Translations under genes and position numbers: made by a program
Notes under the pieces: generated by a model
The model's input: only the letters and a program-made list of their open reading frames with translations
The model's database searches: none
What the model was told of the DNA's origin: nothing
DNA from: Vibrio sp. 10N.286.49.B3
Lineage (GTDB): Bacteria > Pseudomonadota > Gammaproteobacteria > Enterobacterales > Vibrionaceae
DNA length: 64,000 bases
Assembly (NCBI RefSeq): GCF_002873395.1
Contig: NZ_MCUV01000004.1
Location: forward strand, 124,001-188,000
Reading direction: 5' to 3'
In this document: piece by piece, positions 36,819 through 48,428 of the stretch
How positions within the stretch are numbered: the stretch's first letter is position 1
How the letters are laid out: the number at the start of each line of letters is the position of its first letter

Positions 36819-39623
36819 TTAGTGGGCTTCATCCCAATTGTCACCATGCCCAGCTTCGGCAACTAATGGCACATTAAGCTCTGCAGCCGCTTCCATTAAT
36901 TCTTGTACTTTACTTTCAATTTCGGTTAATGCCGACTCTTCTACTTCAAATACCAGTTCATCGTGCACTTGCATTAACAGTTTCACGCGACCGTCACCTT
37001 CCGCTTGAATCCACTCATCGACTAATAGCATCGCTTTTTTGATGATATCAGCCGCTGTGCCTTGCATTGGTGCGTTAATCGCTGCACGTTCTGCGGCTTT
37101 ACGACGCATGCCATTACGCGATTTAATTTCTGGCAGATGTAAGCGGCGTCCCCATAGAGTCTCAACAAAGCCTTGTTCAGATGCTTGAGCACGCGTGTCT
37201 TCCATGTATTGCATCACGCCAGGGTAACGCTCAAAGTAAGTGTCCATGTAGTGCTGAGCTTCGCCACGAGCAATGCCAAGCTGCTTCGCTAAGCCAAACG
37301 CACTCATGCCATAAATCAGGCCAAAGTTCACCGCTTTAGCACGACGACGTTGCTCGCTAGAGACTTCATCAATCCCCACACCGATAATCTCTGCTGCCGT
37401 TGCTGCGTGGATATCTTTGCCTTCTTGGAAAGCCGTTAGTAACGCTTTGTCACCCGATAGATGTGCCATGATACGTAATTCAATTTGCGAGTAATCGACT
37501 GCAAGAATTTTATGACCGTGTGGCGCAACAAATGCCTGACGAATACGACGACCTTCTTGGTTACGGATCGGAATGTTCTGTAAGTTTGGATCGGTCGAAG
37601 AGAGGCGTCCTGTTGCTGTGACCGCTTGGTGGTACGAGGTATGCACTCGCCCTGTTTCAGCGTTAATCATTTTTGGTAGTTTATCGGTGTAGGTGGTTTT
37701 TAGTTTTGCTAAGCCACGGTACTCGATCAGCAGTTTTGGTAGTTCATATTCTAACGCAAGCTCTTGCAGCACTTCTTCGTTGGTTGATGGTGCACCTGAA
37801 GGGGTTTTCTTCACCACTGGTAAGCCCATTTTTTCAAATAAGATCACTTGTAGCTGCTTTGGAGAGCTTAAGTTGAACTCCTGCCCTGCCACGGCAAATG
37901 CCTGTTGCTCAAGCTCATCTAAGCGCTGTGCTAGCTCTTGAGATTGGGAGTTAAGCAGCATGTCATCCACAAAAACACCGGTACGTTCAATGCGTGAGAT
38001 CACCGGTACTAATGGCATCTCTAAATCACGGTAGATGGTTTGTAGCTTGTCATCTTGCTCGATGTGTTCCATCAGGCGGTTGTGCAAACGTAGTGTGACA
38101 TCGGCGTCTTCTGCTGCGTATGGGGAAGCTTGCTCAAGGTCGATTTGGTTAAAGGTAAGCTGTTTTTTACCTTTGCCTGCGATCTGCTCAAATGAGATGC
38201 AGCTATGTTGTAGGAAACGCAGTGCCAAGCTATCCATGTCATGTTTGCCGCCTACGCTGTTGTAGACGTATGACGCTAACATGGTGTCGTGCTCGATGCC
38301 TTGCAGTTCGATATCATAACGCGCTAATACGCTTGCGTCGTACTTAAGGTTTTGACCGACTTTCGCTTGTTCAGCATCTTCTAAAATCGGCTTAAGTTGA
38401 GCAAGCACCCAATCACGATCCAGTTGCTCTGGCGCATCTAAGTAGTCATGCGCAACCGGAACGTAAGCTGCCACACCTTCTGCGGTCGCAAAAGAGAGAC
38501 CAACTAAGTTAGCCACCATGTAATCAAGGCTGTCAGTTTCAGTATCAAAAGCAAAAACGTCACTCGCCTTAAGCTTCTCCATCCATTGCTGGAAAGTCTC
38601 TTGATCTAAAATGGTTTCGTATTGGCTACGATCGATGTTTGCCGCTGCATTGTTCAGTGCAATCTCGCTCGCGCCTGATGCTGCTTTGCCGTCGCTTGAT
38701 GCTGCGCGCGTTTCGCCATCGGCAAGGACAACGCCATCACCACCTTCAAGCAGTTCATTTAGCCAAGATTTGAACGTCAGTTGACCGTATAGCTTGATAA
38801 GCTCATCCACTTTCGGCTGAGTTTTCACTAACGATTCTGGTGTCTCTTCTAGCTCAACGTCTAGCTTAATGGTCGCGAGCTCATAAGACAGTTTTGCGTT
38901 GTCTTCATTATCGACCAGCTTCTTCGCCATGGTTTTTGAACCACGAAAGCCCAGAGGGGCAATATCGTCTAAGCGTTGGTAAAGCGTTTCAATGCCGCCG
39001 ATACCTTGCAGTAGTGCCGTAGCGGTTTTATCGCCAACACCTGGAATGCCAGGGATGTTATCGACCTTATCGCCCATCAGTGCAAGATAGTCGATGATAA
39101 GCTCTGGTGGGATACCAAACTTTTCAATTACGCCTTCACGATCCATCACCACATTGGTCATGGTGTTGATCAAAGTAACGTTTTCATCCACCAGCTGAGC
39201 CATATCTTTATCGCCCGTACTGATCAGAACTGGCATGCCCGCCTGTGAAGCTTGCGACGCTAAAGTGCCAATCACATCATCCGCTTCTACGCCGGTGATT
39301 GAGATAAGTGGTAAGCCCATAGCACGAATAACATTGTGCAAAGGTTCGATCTGACAACGTAGGTCATCAGGCATCGAAGGACGGTTTGCTTTGTATTCCG
39401 GATAGATATCATCACGGAAGGTTTTGCCTTTCGCATCAAAAATAACCGCGATACGATCAGAAGCAAACTGCCTCATCATACTGCGCAGCATATTAACGAC
39501 GCCAAAAATAGCATTGGTCGGGATTTCTCCGTTACTCATCGTGCCTGGGTAAGCATGAAATGCACGATAAAGGTAAGAAGAACCATCAATGAGGATAAGT
39601 GGATTATCTGGAATACGAGCCAT
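36819..39623 (-). CDS. polA: DNA polymerase I
   Basis: Pol I fills gaps, removes RNA primers and repairs DNA. The ATG at 39623 ([20 protein letters not shown]) gives 934 residues; a TTG nine codons upstream is unlikely. Domains: 5'-3' exonuclease (about 1-300, with [11 protein letters not shown] and [15 protein letters not shown]), 3'-5' exonuclease (about 335-520, with the DxE pair in [10 protein letters not shown] intact, so proofreading should be active), and polymerase (about 520-934, with motif [16 protein letters not shown], motif [21 protein letters not shown] and motif [11 protein letters not shown]). DnaA boxes lie upstream. Confidence 0.98.
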   Translation of the reverse strand: MARIPDNPLILIDGSSYLYRAFHAYPGTMSNGEIPTNAIFGVVNMLRSMMRQFASDRIAVIFDAKGKTFRDDIYPEYKANRPSMPDDLRCQIEPLHNVIRAMGLPLISITGVEADDVIGTLASQASQAGMPVLISTGDKDMAQLVDENVTLINTMTNVVMDREGVIEKFGIPPELIIDYLALMGDKVDNIPGIPGVGDKTATALLQGIGGIETLYQRLDDIAPLGFRGSKTMAKKLVDNEDNAKLSYELATIKLDVELEETPESLVKTQPKVDELIKLYGQLTFKSWLNELLEGGDGVVLADGETRAASSDGKAASGASEIALNNAAANIDRSQYETILDQETFQQWMEKLKASDVFAFDTETDSLDYMVANLVGLSFATAEGVAAYVPVAHDYLDAPEQLDRDWVLAQLKPILEDAEQAKVGQNLKYDASVLARYDIELQGIEHDTMLASYVYNSVGGKHDMDSLALRFLQHSCISFEQIAGKGKKQLTFNQIDLEQASPYAAEDADVTLRLHNRLMEHIEQDDKLQTIYRDLEMPLVPVISRIERTGVFVDDMLLNSQSQELAQRLDELEQQAFAVAGQEFNLSSPKQLQVILFEKMGLPVVKKTPSGAPSTNEEVLQELALEYELPKLLIEYRGLAKLKTTYTDKLPKMINAETGRVHTSYHQAVTATGRLSSTDPNLQNIPIRNQEGRRIRQAFVAPHGHKILAVDYSQIELRIMAHLSGDKALLTAFQEGKDIHAATAAEIIGVGIDEVSSEQRRRAKAVNFGLIYGMSAFGLAKQLGIARGEAQHYMDTYFERYPGVMQYMEDTRAQASEQGFVETLWGRRLHLPEIKSRNGMRRKAAERAAINAPMQGTAADIIKKAMLLVDEWIQAEGDGRVKLLMQVHDELVFEVEESALTEIESKVQELMEAAAELNVPLVAEAGHGDNWDEAH

Positions 39624-39756
39624 AGTCTTTTGTGTCCAAAGAAAATGCAAAAATGATCTGCTAAGAATGCCACGAGTGCCTTAGTGAATCTACGTTAACG
39701 CCGTAATCTTATTGGATATATTTCTGTTGGGCTTTTTTACACAAGCTGGCTACAAC

Positions 39757-39765
39757 TGTGGATAA
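39757..39765 (-). promoter_or_regulatory. Perfect DnaA box upstream of polA
   Basis: On the minus strand the 9-mer is TTATCCACA, the consensus high-affinity DnaA box, about 135 bases upstream of the polA start codon. Confidence 0.75.
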
Positions 39766-39780
39766 CTCTGTTTATATTAT

Positions 39781-39789
39781 TTATCCACT
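39781..39789 (+). promoter_or_regulatory. Near-consensus DnaA box
   Basis: TTATCCACT matches the DnaA box at 8 of 9 positions and lies 15 bases from the perfect box in the opposite orientation. Confidence 0.55.
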
Positions 39790-39898
39790 GGTTATACAGA
39801 GGTGCTAAACCATCCACAGAAAACATTTAAGGTGCTGTTTTATATGGATAATATCTTAGATCCAACAATTGAAATTCGATCCCAAAATGATCATGCGT

Positions 39899-39907
39899 TG
39901 TGGAAAA
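39899..39907 (-). promoter_or_regulatory. DnaA box variant
   Basis: On the minus strand the 9-mer TTTTCCACA fits the relaxed consensus TTWTNCACA. Confidence 0.5.
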
Positions 39908-39953
39908 GATTATTGGTGACCTTTTATTCACTGTCAAATTAAACAGATAGCGA

Positions 39954-39982
39954 TAAAAAAGCGACACCAAATGATGTCGCTT
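39954..39982 (-). terminator. Rho-independent terminator of hemB
   Basis: GCGACA and TGTCGC arms with an 8-base loop are followed on the minus strand by a run of six T. Confidence 0.85.
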
Positions 39983-40029
39983 AAAAAGAAAGCTATTTAG
40001 ACTTGTTTGCTTTTTATTCTGTTGACCGC

Positions 40030-41073
<1,044 letters not shown>

Positions 41074-41255
41074 TCACAAAAGCATATCACTGTTGATCGC
41101 ATACGCTAGCGCTATTGCCAACTAATCGTAAAAAATTGTCTATTCCTCACACTGAATCGCTGATAAGTAATAAATCGAGACTTTAGCAATATGGATGTGG
41201 CGGTGTTTGATATTATACTTCTCTAGTCGCCCTTTTAATTGCACAGAGATAAACA

Positions 41256-42017
41256 ATGATTGATACCCACGCCCATATTTACGCGCAAGAATTTGATAAT
41301 GACCGTGATGCTGTTGTGCAACGCGCTGTCGAGCAAGGCATCAGCCACATCCTATTGCCGAACATTGATTTGAATTCGATTGAGCCAATGCTACAAACGG
41401 AAGCGGCTTATCCTGAAGTGTGTCGCTCGATGATGGGTTTGCATCCTTGCTATGTAAATGGTGATGTAAAGCAAACTCTCGCGACCATTCATGCGTGGTT
41501 TGATCGCCATAACTTTATTGCCGTGGGTGAGATTGGCATCGATTTATATTGGGATAAAACCTTTAAAGCCGAGCAAGAAATGGCGTTTGTGACTCAATTA
41601 AATTGGGCGAAAGAGAGAGATTTACCTGTGGTGATCCATACTCGTGACTCGATTGATGAAACCATGGCGCTACTTAAACAAGAGCAAGATGGCTCACTGC
41701 GTGGTATTTTCCATTGCTTTGGCGGCACGGTTCAGCAAGCGAAAGAGATTAATGATGTGGGCTTTCACTTAGGTCTGGGCGGAGTAACCACGTTTAAAAA
41801 TGGTGGCATGGATCAAGTGATCCCACATCTTGATATGGACTTTGTCGTGCTCGAAACGGATTGTCCTTACCTAACGCCAGCACCTCACCGTGGCAAACGT
41901 AATGAGCCGGCTTATACAGCATTAATTGCTCGACGTATTGCTGACCTGCGTGAAGTGGCATTAAAAGAGATCATCACCACCACAGATCACAACGCCAAAA
42001 CTCTGTTTACTCTTTAA
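41256..42017 (+). CDS. tatD: TatD family metal-dependent DNase
   Basis: TatD hydrolases are cytoplasmic TIM-barrel metallo-nucleases linked to DNA repair and fragmentation; the name comes from linkage to tat genes, not from transport. The 253-residue protein begins MIDTHAHI (metal-binding HxH), with the metal glutamate in VGEIGIDLYW, histidines in VIHTRDS and FHCFGG, and the aspartate in LETDCPYLTPAPHRGKRNEP. Here it is convergent with tatC rather than at the end of the operon. Confidence 0.92.
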   Translation: MIDTHAHIYAQEFDNDRDAVVQRAVEQGISHILLPNIDLNSIEPMLQTEAAYPEVCRSMMGLHPCYVNGDVKQTLATIHAWFDRHNFIAVGEIGIDLYWDKTFKAEQEMAFVTQLNWAKERDLPVVIHTRDSIDETMALLKQEQDGSLRGIFHCFGGTVQQAKEINDVGFHLGLGGVTTFKNGGMDQVIPHLDMDFVVLETDCPYLTPAPHRGKRNEPAYTALIARRIADLREVALKEIITTTDHNAKTLFTL

Positions 42018-42061
42018 CAGTGAATTGATTTCATGCGCCTGCTCCAATAAAAAGCACCTAT

Positions 42062-42091
42062 AAAAAAAGCGGCTATCTTAGCCGCTTTTTG
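42062..42091. terminator. Bidirectional terminator between tatD and tatC
   Basis: AAAAAGCGGCTA and TAGCCGCTTTTT form a perfect stem with a 3-base loop between two convergent genes. Confidence 0.93.
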
Positions 42092-42116
42092 TGTCTCTTA
42101 ATTAGAATCAATCCAA

Positions 42117-42869
42117 TTACGCTTCTTCTTGTTCTTGCTCGTCTTCATCACGCTTAGTATAGAAACGGGCGCAGAACAGACCAACTTCAAACAACAAACA
42201 CATCGGAATCGCCAATAGCGTTTGAGAGATCATATCTGGTGGTGTCAGCATCATACCAACAATAAACGCCGCGACGACGATGTACGGACGCTTCTCTGAC
42301 AACTCTTTTGGCGTTGTTGCCCCTGTCCAGCACAATAGAATAATCGCAACAGGTACTTCAAACGCAATACCAAATGCTAAGAACAGTGCTGAAACAAAAT
42401 CCAAGTAGCTTGAGATATCCGTTGCAAACTCCACCCCACCCAAAGAGATAGCCGTAAAGAAGCTAAACACTAATGGGAAGACGACGAAATACGCAAACGC
42501 CACTCCAGCATAAAAAAGTAATGAACTTGAGAACATCAACGGCATCACTAAACGACGTTCATGCTTATAAAGCCCCGGTGCAACAAAAGCCCAAACCTGA
42601 TACAAAATAAAAGGAACGGCAATAAAAATCGAAGCCATGAGTGTTAACTTCAACGGCGTAAAGAATGGCGATGCCACATCCGTTGCAATCATGGTGGCGC
42701 CTTCAGGTAGTCGCTCGACTAAAGGCGCTGAAACAAATTCGTAAATATGCCCAGAAAAATAAATCAAACACAGAAAAACCACCAATACGGCACCCAGCGA
42801 GCGCAATAAACGGTTACGTAATTCCAATAAGTGACTCATCAAAGGCAGCGTCTGCTCAGCAGAAGACAT
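42117..42869 (-). CDS. tatC: Twin-arginine translocase subunit TatC
   Basis: TatC recognises the twin-arginine signal of folded proteins and forms the receptor with TatB. The 250-residue protein starts [20 protein letters not shown] (the conserved cytoplasmic SHL-ELR motif) and has six predicted membrane helices, with [12 protein letters not shown] and [12 protein letters not shown] as family landmarks. The C-terminus is acidic ([12 protein letters not shown]). It is separated from tatB by 98 bases that hold a hairpin, unlike the tight spacing seen in E. coli. Confidence 0.97.
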   Translation of the reverse strand: MSSAEQTLPLMSHLLELRNRLLRSLGAVLVVFLCLIYFSGHIYEFVSAPLVERLPEGATMIATDVASPFFTPLKLTLMASIFIAVPFILYQVWAFVAPGLYKHERRLVMPLMFSSSLLFYAGVAFAYFVVFPLVFSFFTAISLGGVEFATDISSYLDFVSALFLAFGIAFEVPVAIILLCWTGATTPKELSEKRPYIVVAAFIVGMMLTPPDMISQTLLAIPMCLLFEVGLFCARFYTKRDEDEQEQEEA

Positions 42870-42931
42870 GGAGAACCTCTTGGTTGTACTTATACTAAGG
42901 CAATGGCTAGTGCGATTGCGGATAGAAATCG

Positions 42932-42959
42932 AAAAGGAGCCGGCGATTGGGCTCCTTTA
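42932..42959 (-). terminator. Terminator-like hairpin between tatB and tatC
   Basis: AAAGGAGCC and GGCTCCTTT form a 9-bp stem with an 8-base loop. On the minus strand it is followed by only four T, so partial termination or mRNA stabilisation is more likely than a full stop. Confidence 0.65.
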
Positions 42960-42967
42960 GAGTGAAA

Positions 42968-43348
42968 CTATTCGGCTTTTTTATCTACTGTCGGCGACTG
43001 CTCGCTCTCTTGTGCTGGTGTGCTCGATTGAGGTTCTTCCCCACTGTTCGCATCTTTAGCAAAAGGGCGCTGGACTGATTCCGCCGCTTGTTTAAGTTCG
43101 TCAACTGATGCCTTTAGGTCAGGAGCAAGATCCTCCATCCCCATTTTCTCAGCTTTACGTAAATTCTCTTGTAACTCATGAATTTTAAGCTCATGAGATA
43201 ACTCGTCTTTTACGCTATTTGCCATTCCCTTTGCTGAGCCAATAAATTTTGACACGCTACGAATGGCAACCGGCAAACGTTCTGGACCTAATATTAATAG
43301 ACCCACAATAGATATTAATACCAGTTCCCAAAAACCGATATCAAACAC
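42968..43348 (-). CDS. tatB: Twin-arginine translocase subunit TatB
   Basis: TatB works with TatC in signal recognition. GTG start at 43348, 3 bases after the tatA stop. The 126-residue protein opens MFDIGFWELVLISIVGLLIL, the single short membrane helix with the conserved Glu, then the hinge GPERLP and an amphipathic helix, a long helical region and a disordered acidic tail. The FDIGFxEL start separates it from TatA. Confidence 0.97.
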   Translation of the reverse strand: MFDIGFWELVLISIVGLLILGPERLPVAIRSVSKFIGSAKGMANSVKDELSHELKIHELQENLRKAEKMGMEDLAPDLKASVDELKQAAESVQRPFAKDANSGEEPQSSTPAQESEQSPTVDKKAE

Positions 43349-43351
43349 GAA

Positions 43352-43600
43352 TTATGCCTGCTCTTTTTCTTTCTTGGTTTCAGCGGCTGCTTCTGTCTTT
43401 TGCTGATCAAGATTTTTTGGTTCGAAGTCAGCATCGATCTCTTTCTTTGCTGCTGTTTGCTCATCTTCGCTCATCGCTTTTTTAAAGCCTTTCACTGCTG
43501 AGCCTAAGTCTCCGCCGATACCACGAAGCTTTTTCGTGCCAAAAAGCAATACAACGATAACTGCAACGATGAGAAGTTGCCAAATACTGATACCACCCAT
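43352..43600 (-). CDS. tatA: Twin-arginine translocase subunit TatA
   Basis: TatA oligomerises to form the transport path. The 82-residue protein begins [21 protein letters not shown], then the family motif [24 protein letters not shown]. The short charged tail is usual. GAGG lies 8-9 bases before the ATG. First gene of the tatABC cluster, downstream of ubiB by 56 bases; a common ubiE-ubiJ-ubiB-tatABC transcript is likely. Confidence 0.97.
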   Translation of the reverse strand: MGGISIWQLLIVAVIVVLLFGTKKLRGIGGDLGSAVKGFKKAMSEDEQTAAKKEIDADFEPKNLDQQKTEAAAETKKEKEQA

Positions 43601-43656
43601 TATTCTTTACCTCGGGGTCAATTTAAAAAAATAAAATATTAGCTAAAGTTTAGCGT

Positions 43657-45291
43657 CTAACGGCGATAAGCTCGCCAACTGAGCAACCAAAATGTGACGC
43701 CTATAATGCCACAACTCAGCGCTAATGATTGATGAGCACTCGAAATTAAGATAGCACCACATACGTTCGATGTCGCACCAATACCAAATAAGAACTTCCC
43801 TGTTGCTTGCTGACGCTTACTGCTGCGATAACCTTGGTAAAGCTGATCAATTTTTTGATTCATATCTTTGCCTTGGCGCAAGCTATCATAAAGCAATTCT
43901 GGCAACTCTGGCAGCTTTTCTACCCAAAAAGGAGCACGATCTTTTAATGCATTCAGCAGAGCTTGAGGTCCTACTTGATTCATCATCCATTTTTCTAGAA
44001 ACGGCTTGGCTGTTTGCCATAAATCCAACTGCGGATAGAGTTGGCGACCTAAACCTTCGACATAGAGCAATGTTTTTTGCAATAAGACCAACTGCGGCTG
44101 CACTTCCATATTAAAACGACGTGCTGTGTTAAATAAGTTTAGCAGTACATGACCAAAAGAGATCTCACATAATGGTTTGGCAAAAATGGGCTCGCAGACG
44201 ATACGGATAGCAAACTCAAACTCATCGATATTGGTGTCGGCGGGTACCCAACCTGAGTCAACATGCAACTCGGCAACGCGGCGATAATCTCGATTAAAGA
44301 AAGCTAAAAAGTTCTCGGCTAAATAACGTTTATCTTCACTGTTGAGTGTGCCCACAATGCCGCAATCTAGCCCTATCCATTGTGGATTATCAGGATGCTC
44401 TGGATTGACAAAAACATTGCCCGGATGCATGTCGGCATGGAAGAAGCTATCGCGGAAAACTTGCGTGAAGAAAACGCTCACACCACGTTCTGCCAATAGC
44501 TTCATGTTGGTGCCGTTGGCTTGTAGCGCAGCAATATCGGAAACTTGAATACCGTAGATACGCTCTGAAACCATTAAGTGTTCACTGGTTAAGTCGCTAA
44601 TAACTTCAGGGACATACAGCTCTTCACTGCCTTCAAAGTTGCGGCGAAGCTGGATGGCATTGGCTGCCTCACGACGTAAGTCCAACTCATCTAATAGCGT
44701 TTTCTCGTACTCTCTAACCACTTCGACGGGCTTTAAACGACGCGCTTCTGGCAGGGCTTTAGCGACAATTCGTGCCATGCGATACATCAGCTTAATATCA
44801 GCATCAATCACAGGGCGTATATCAGGACGAATCACTTTTAGGACTATTTCACGCCCTGAGTCTTTCAGTTTTGCCGTGTGAACTTGAGCGATGGAGGCTG
44901 AGGCAAGTGGCTCAATATCAAAGTCGGTAAACCAGTTTTCTAGCGGTCCACCTAATGAGGTTTCCATCTGCGCTTTTGCCAATTGACCATCAAAGGGAGC
45001 GACTTGATCTTGCAGCAGAGCTAATTGGTCAGCAATAAAAGGGGGAAATAAATCACGCCGCGTCGACATCATCTGACCAAACTTAATCCACACCGGACCA
45101 AGCTCTTGCAGGGCTAAACGCAAGCGCATACCTAACTCTTTATCGCTATGTTGATTCTTAATCCAAAACAACGCTTTACGCAGCAAGATAGGGGTTTTTG
45201 TTAGTTGATGCTCGGGCAAAAGTTCATCCAGCCCATACTCTAGCTGGACTTTGATGATACGGTATAAACGGCGTAGCTCAGTTGGGGTCAT
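43657..45291 (-). CDS. ubiB: Ubiquinone biosynthesis protein UbiB
   Basis: UbiB is an atypical protein kinase-like ATPase of the ABC1/ADCK family needed for ubiquinone synthesis. The 544-residue protein has the KxGQ motif ([14 protein letters not shown]), the A-rich loop ([13 protein letters not shown]) that replaces the usual glycine loop, the catalytic [11 protein letters not shown] and the metal aspartate region [10 protein letters not shown]. Two hydrophobic helices at the C-terminus anchor it to the membrane. It overlaps ubiJ by 4 bases. Confidence 0.97.
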   Translation of the reverse strand: MTPTELRRLYRIIKVQLEYGLDELLPEHQLTKTPILLRKALFWIKNQHSDKELGMRLRLALQELGPVWIKFGQMMSTRRDLFPPFIADQLALLQDQVAPFDGQLAKAQMETSLGGPLENWFTDFDIEPLASASIAQVHTAKLKDSGREIVLKVIRPDIRPVIDADIKLMYRMARIVAKALPEARRLKPVEVVREYEKTLLDELDLRREAANAIQLRRNFEGSEELYVPEVISDLTSEHLMVSERIYGIQVSDIAALQANGTNMKLLAERGVSVFFTQVFRDSFFHADMHPGNVFVNPEHPDNPQWIGLDCGIVGTLNSEDKRYLAENFLAFFNRDYRRVAELHVDSGWVPADTNIDEFEFAIRIVCEPIFAKPLCEISFGHVLLNLFNTARRFNMEVQPQLVLLQKTLLYVEGLGRQLYPQLDLWQTAKPFLEKWMMNQVGPQALLNALKDRAPFWVEKLPELPELLYDSLRQGKDMNQKIDQLYQGYRSSKRQQATGKFLFGIGATSNVCGAILISSAHQSLALSCGIIGVTFWLLSWRAYRR

Positions 45292-45893
45292 GCAGTCTCC
45301 AGTAGGCGGTTCAGTCTTTGCTCAAGATGCGATACACCTTGGGCAACCTCTTCCACTTGGTCGCAAAAATAAGCCACTTCTAATGGTCCGGGAACGACTT
45401 TCCACTCTTCGGTTAGTACCTGAGCAAAATGGTCTTGCTGCTTAGTCACTTGTGAGAGAAAAAATCCACCGACATTTTTGACGCCTTGCACCATGCTATG
45501 CGCCACCACATCACCGGTGACTCGCGATAACCACTCTTCAAGATCCGGTTTGCAATCTGTCATCAATTGCGCAAAGGTTTGTACCAACTGCACATCGCCT
45601 TCCACCGTTAACTTATCTTGCTTGATGAGTTGGGTGATACTGGCTTGTTCACGCAGTTGGGGAAGGATCGATAGGTTGAGCGATAGGTAGCAGTCGGGCT
45701 CGCCTTCGTAATCAGCGAGAACGTCGATCTGTTGGCTAAAGATGAACGTGAGTTTTTTATTCAGCTCTTTGATATGAACTTGAATCACTTGACCTTTTAA
45801 ACGTACTAAGCGACGCCCTAATTCTGGGTCGTCGTTAATTAGCGTGTTCAGGGTCGTCTCTATTGCTGCCGTAACGAGTGGATCAAATGGCAT
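45288..45893 (-). CDS. ubiJ: Ubiquinone biosynthesis accessory factor UbiJ
   Basis: UbiJ, with UbiK, forms the lipid-binding SCP2-like part of the cytoplasmic Ubi complex. The 201-residue protein has an N-terminal SCP2-type domain (about 15-110; [37 protein letters not shown]) and a C-terminal coiled region ([20 protein letters not shown]). It lies between ubiE and ubiB, overlapping ubiB by 4 bases. The name rests on this order and the SCP2 domain. Confidence 0.94.
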   Translation of the reverse strand: MPFDPLVTAAIETTLNTLINDDPELGRRLVRLKGQVIQVHIKELNKKLTFIFSQQIDVLADYEGEPDCYLSLNLSILPQLREQASITQLIKQDKLTVEGDVQLVQTFAQLMTDCKPDLEEWLSRVTGDVVAHSMVQGVKNVGGFFLSQVTKQQDHFAQVLTEEWKVVPGPLEVAYFCDQVEEVAQGVSHLEQRLNRLLETA

Positions 45894-45914
45894 GCGCTAT
45901 CCCTAACAAATGGC

Positions 45915-46703
45915 TTAAAATTTATACCCACGGTGCAAAGCAACAATGCCGCCCGTTAGGTTGTAGTAGTTGGTGCCTTCAAAACCTGCACCCTGCATCA
46001 TGCCTTCTAGTGTATCTTGGTCTGGATGCATGCGAATGGACTCTGCTAAGTAACGGTAGCTGTCGGCGTCATTGGCAATTAACTCACCCATCTTTGGTAG
46101 CAGGTGGAACGAGTAAGCATCGTAAACTTTAGATAATGGCTCAAGGATTGGCTTAGAAAACTCTAATACCAACAAGCGACCACCCGGTTTCAAGACACGA
46201 TACATAGAGCGTAGTGCTTTATCTTTGTCCGTCACGTTACGCAGACAAAAACTGATGGTGATGCAGTCAAAATAGTTATCTGGGAAAGGCAGTTCTTCAG
46301 CATTGGCTTGTACATAATGTACGTTGCCGACAATGCCGCTATCACGCAGTTTATCGCGACCAACATTGAGCATTGAGTTGTTGATGTCGGCTAAGATCAC
46401 ATGACCTTTCTCACCAACAATACGAGAAAATTTAGCGGTTAGATCACCAGTGCCACCACCAAGGTCAAGAATGCGCTGACCAGGACGTACCCCACTGCAA
46501 TCGATAGTGAAACGCTTCCATAAACGGTGTACACCACCAGACATGAGATCGTTCATGATGTCGTATTTAGCCGCAACAGAGTGGAAGACTTCCGCTACTT
46601 TTGCCACTTTCTCTTCTTTCGCCACCGTTTCAAAACCGAAATGGGTCGTTTCTTCTGCTGTATTTGCTTGCACGCTAGTGTCCGTCATGCTGTCCTCTAC
46701 CAT
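45915..46703 (-). CDS. ubiE: Ubiquinone/menaquinone C-methyltransferase
   Basis: UbiE methylates carbon in both ubiquinone and menaquinone synthesis using S-adenosylmethionine. The 262-residue protein has the SAM motif [22 protein letters not shown], and the signature [13 protein letters not shown] followed by [17 protein letters not shown] at 46703 with GAGGA 7 bases upstream; another ATG at 46688 (MTDTSVQAN) also has a good GAGGA, and either could be used. First gene of the ubi-tat cluster. Confidence 0.97.
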   Translation of the reverse strand: MVEDSMTDTSVQANTAEETTHFGFETVAKEEKVAKVAEVFHSVAAKYDIMNDLMSGGVHRLWKRFTIDCSGVRPGQRILDLGGGTGDLTAKFSRIVGEKGHVILADINNSMLNVGRDKLRDSGIVGNVHYVQANAEELPFPDNYFDCITISFCLRNVTDKDKALRSMYRVLKPGGRLLVLEFSKPILEPLSKVYDAYSFHLLPKMGELIANDADSYRYLAESIRMHPDQDTLEGMMQGAGFEGTNYYNLTGGIVALHRGYKF

Positions 46704-46752
46704 GGTTAAGTCCTCTTCAACGGCATAACGAAATCGGAGCCGCTGCGGTCAA

Positions 46753-48288
46753 TTAGTTTACTTTATCCTCTGCTTGATGTCTTTCCAAGCGATGATCATT
46801 TTGTGCGATTTCTGCTAAATTAGGTGAAATGGGCTTCTTCACTTCCACGCCTAAGTGCTTAAAACTTTCCGCTTGGCGAATGACATTTCCGCGCCCGGAA
46901 GCCAGTTTATTCATCGCCCCTTGGTAGTTCTGGTTGGCTTTATCTAATGCACCACCTAAACCTTCCATATCATCCACAAACAGACGTAATTTATCGTATA
47001 GCTTACTGGCTCGATCGGCGATGGTTTTGGCGTTTTGGTTCTGTTTGTCATTACGCCATAGGTTATCAATGGTGCGCAGTGCCACCAGCAAAGTGGTTGG
47101 GCTGACTAATAATATGTTTTGCTCCATCGCATCATTGACCAAACTTGGATCGGCTTGAATCGCCACTTGGAATGCTGGCTCAACGGGGATAAACATCAAC
47201 ACGTAATCGAGACTCTCTATCCCTTTCAGTTGGTGATAGTCCTTTTGACTTAAGCCTTTGATGTGCGAGCGAACAGAGATGAGATGTTCATTTAAGGCTT
47301 GCGCTCGTTGCTGATCATTGTCGGCATTGAAGTAGCGCTCGTAAGCCACTAGGGTCATTTTCGAATCGACCACCACTTGTTTATCTTGCGGTAAATGAAC
47401 GATGACATCTGGCTGATAGCGTTTGCCGGCTTCATTTTGTAGGTTAACTTGGGTTTCGTATTCATGCCCTTCTCGTAGACCGGATTCGGCGAGTACGCGT
47501 GCTAAAACTACCTCACCCCAGTTACCTTGCTGCTTGTTATCGCCTTTTAGTGCTTGGGTTAGGTTGACCGCTTCTTGGGTCATCTGCTCGTTTAAGCGTT
47601 GTAGGTTTTTCAGCTCATGGACTAAGGTGTGACGCTCTTTGGCTTCTTGGCTAAAGCTATCATTCACTTGTCTTTTGAACCCTTCAAGCTGCTCTTTCAG
47701 TGGTGATAGTAAGCCATTTAGACTCTGTTTGTTTTGCTGATCGACCGTCGCAGTCTTATGCTCAAAGACTTGATTGGCGAGTTGCTCAAACTGCTGCTTT
47801 AAACGCTCCTCACCCTGCTCGAGAAGTTGCAGCTTTTCATAGTTGGCGATGTTTTCTTGCTCGTGACGCGCTTCTTGTTCGCGCAGTTTTCCTTCCAGTG
47901 CCGCTTTATACTCTTTCAGTTGATTGATTTCATGCGCGTACTGCTGGCGCTCTTGTTTTACCGCTTCGAAATAGCGTAACTTTTCCACCGCAGCCATCAA
48001 CTTACCATGCAACTGCTTGGCTTCTAGGGCATCTTTATCACGCTCGTTATCTAACTCTTCTAGCTCTTGCTTCGCTTCTTCTACTGCCTGCTGTGATTGC
48101 TGGTAGGCGTGCTCAAGCTGAGATTTTTGTGCGCTGTATAACTGCTGATCTGATTCGATTTTCTGCGTAAGAAGCTGTACCTCTGTCGCCAGTTTTTGTT
48201 TCACCAACCAACCGGCTGCTAAACCGCCAAACGCGGCACCAGAAAGCAGTGCGATGAGAGTTGATTGATGTTCGATAATCCATTGCAT
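46753..48288 (-). CDS. rmuC: RmuC family DNA recombination protein
   Basis: RmuC limits recombination at inverted repeats and has a nuclease-like (PD-(D/E)xK) domain. The ATG at 48288 (MQWIIEHQSTLIALLSGAAF) gives 511 residues; an ATG at 48324 adds 12 residues, and neither has a clear ribosome site. One N-terminal membrane helix, then a long coiled coil (about residues 25-230), then the RmuC core with NWGEVVLARVLAESGL, YQPDVIVHLPQDKQVVVDSK and ESLDYVLMFIPVE. It lies upstream of ubiE, as in other vibrios. Confidence 0.94.
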   Translation of the reverse strand: MQWIIEHQSTLIALLSGAAFGGLAAGWLVKQKLATEVQLLTQKIESDQQLYSAQKSQLEHAYQQSQQAVEEAKQELEELDNERDKDALEAKQLHGKLMAAVEKLRYFEAVKQERQQYAHEINQLKEYKAALEGKLREQEARHEQENIANYEKLQLLEQGEERLKQQFEQLANQVFEHKTATVDQQNKQSLNGLLSPLKEQLEGFKRQVNDSFSQEAKERHTLVHELKNLQRLNEQMTQEAVNLTQALKGDNKQQGNWGEVVLARVLAESGLREGHEYETQVNLQNEAGKRYQPDVIVHLPQDKQVVVDSKMTLVAYERYFNADNDQQRAQALNEHLISVRSHIKGLSQKDYHQLKGIESLDYVLMFIPVEPAFQVAIQADPSLVNDAMEQNILLVSPTTLLVALRTIDNLWRNDKQNQNAKTIADRASKLYDKLRLFVDDMEGLGGALDKANQNYQGAMNKLASGRGNVIRQAESFKHLGVEVKKPISPNLAEIAQNDHRLERHQAEDKVN

Positions 48289-48428
48289 AGAGTGTGCGTG
48301 CCTTTTTCGAGAATGCTGACTCATGGTATTTACATACTGGATAAATGTCCAGTTTGTGACGTCAATAAGAGGCGATAAACTGACCTGCTTTTTTCTTTCT
48401 CACCTCTTGATAATAAGTTGATAATCAA

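Larger units (their letters stand above)
39624..40029. promoter_or_regulatory. polA upstream region with DnaA boxes
   Basis: A 406-base non-coding stretch before polA and after hemB. It holds the hemB terminator and a cluster of DnaA-box-like 9-mers: 39757-39765, 39781-39789, 39792-39800, 39810-39818 and 39899-39907. No gene was found in it. Confidence 0.65.
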
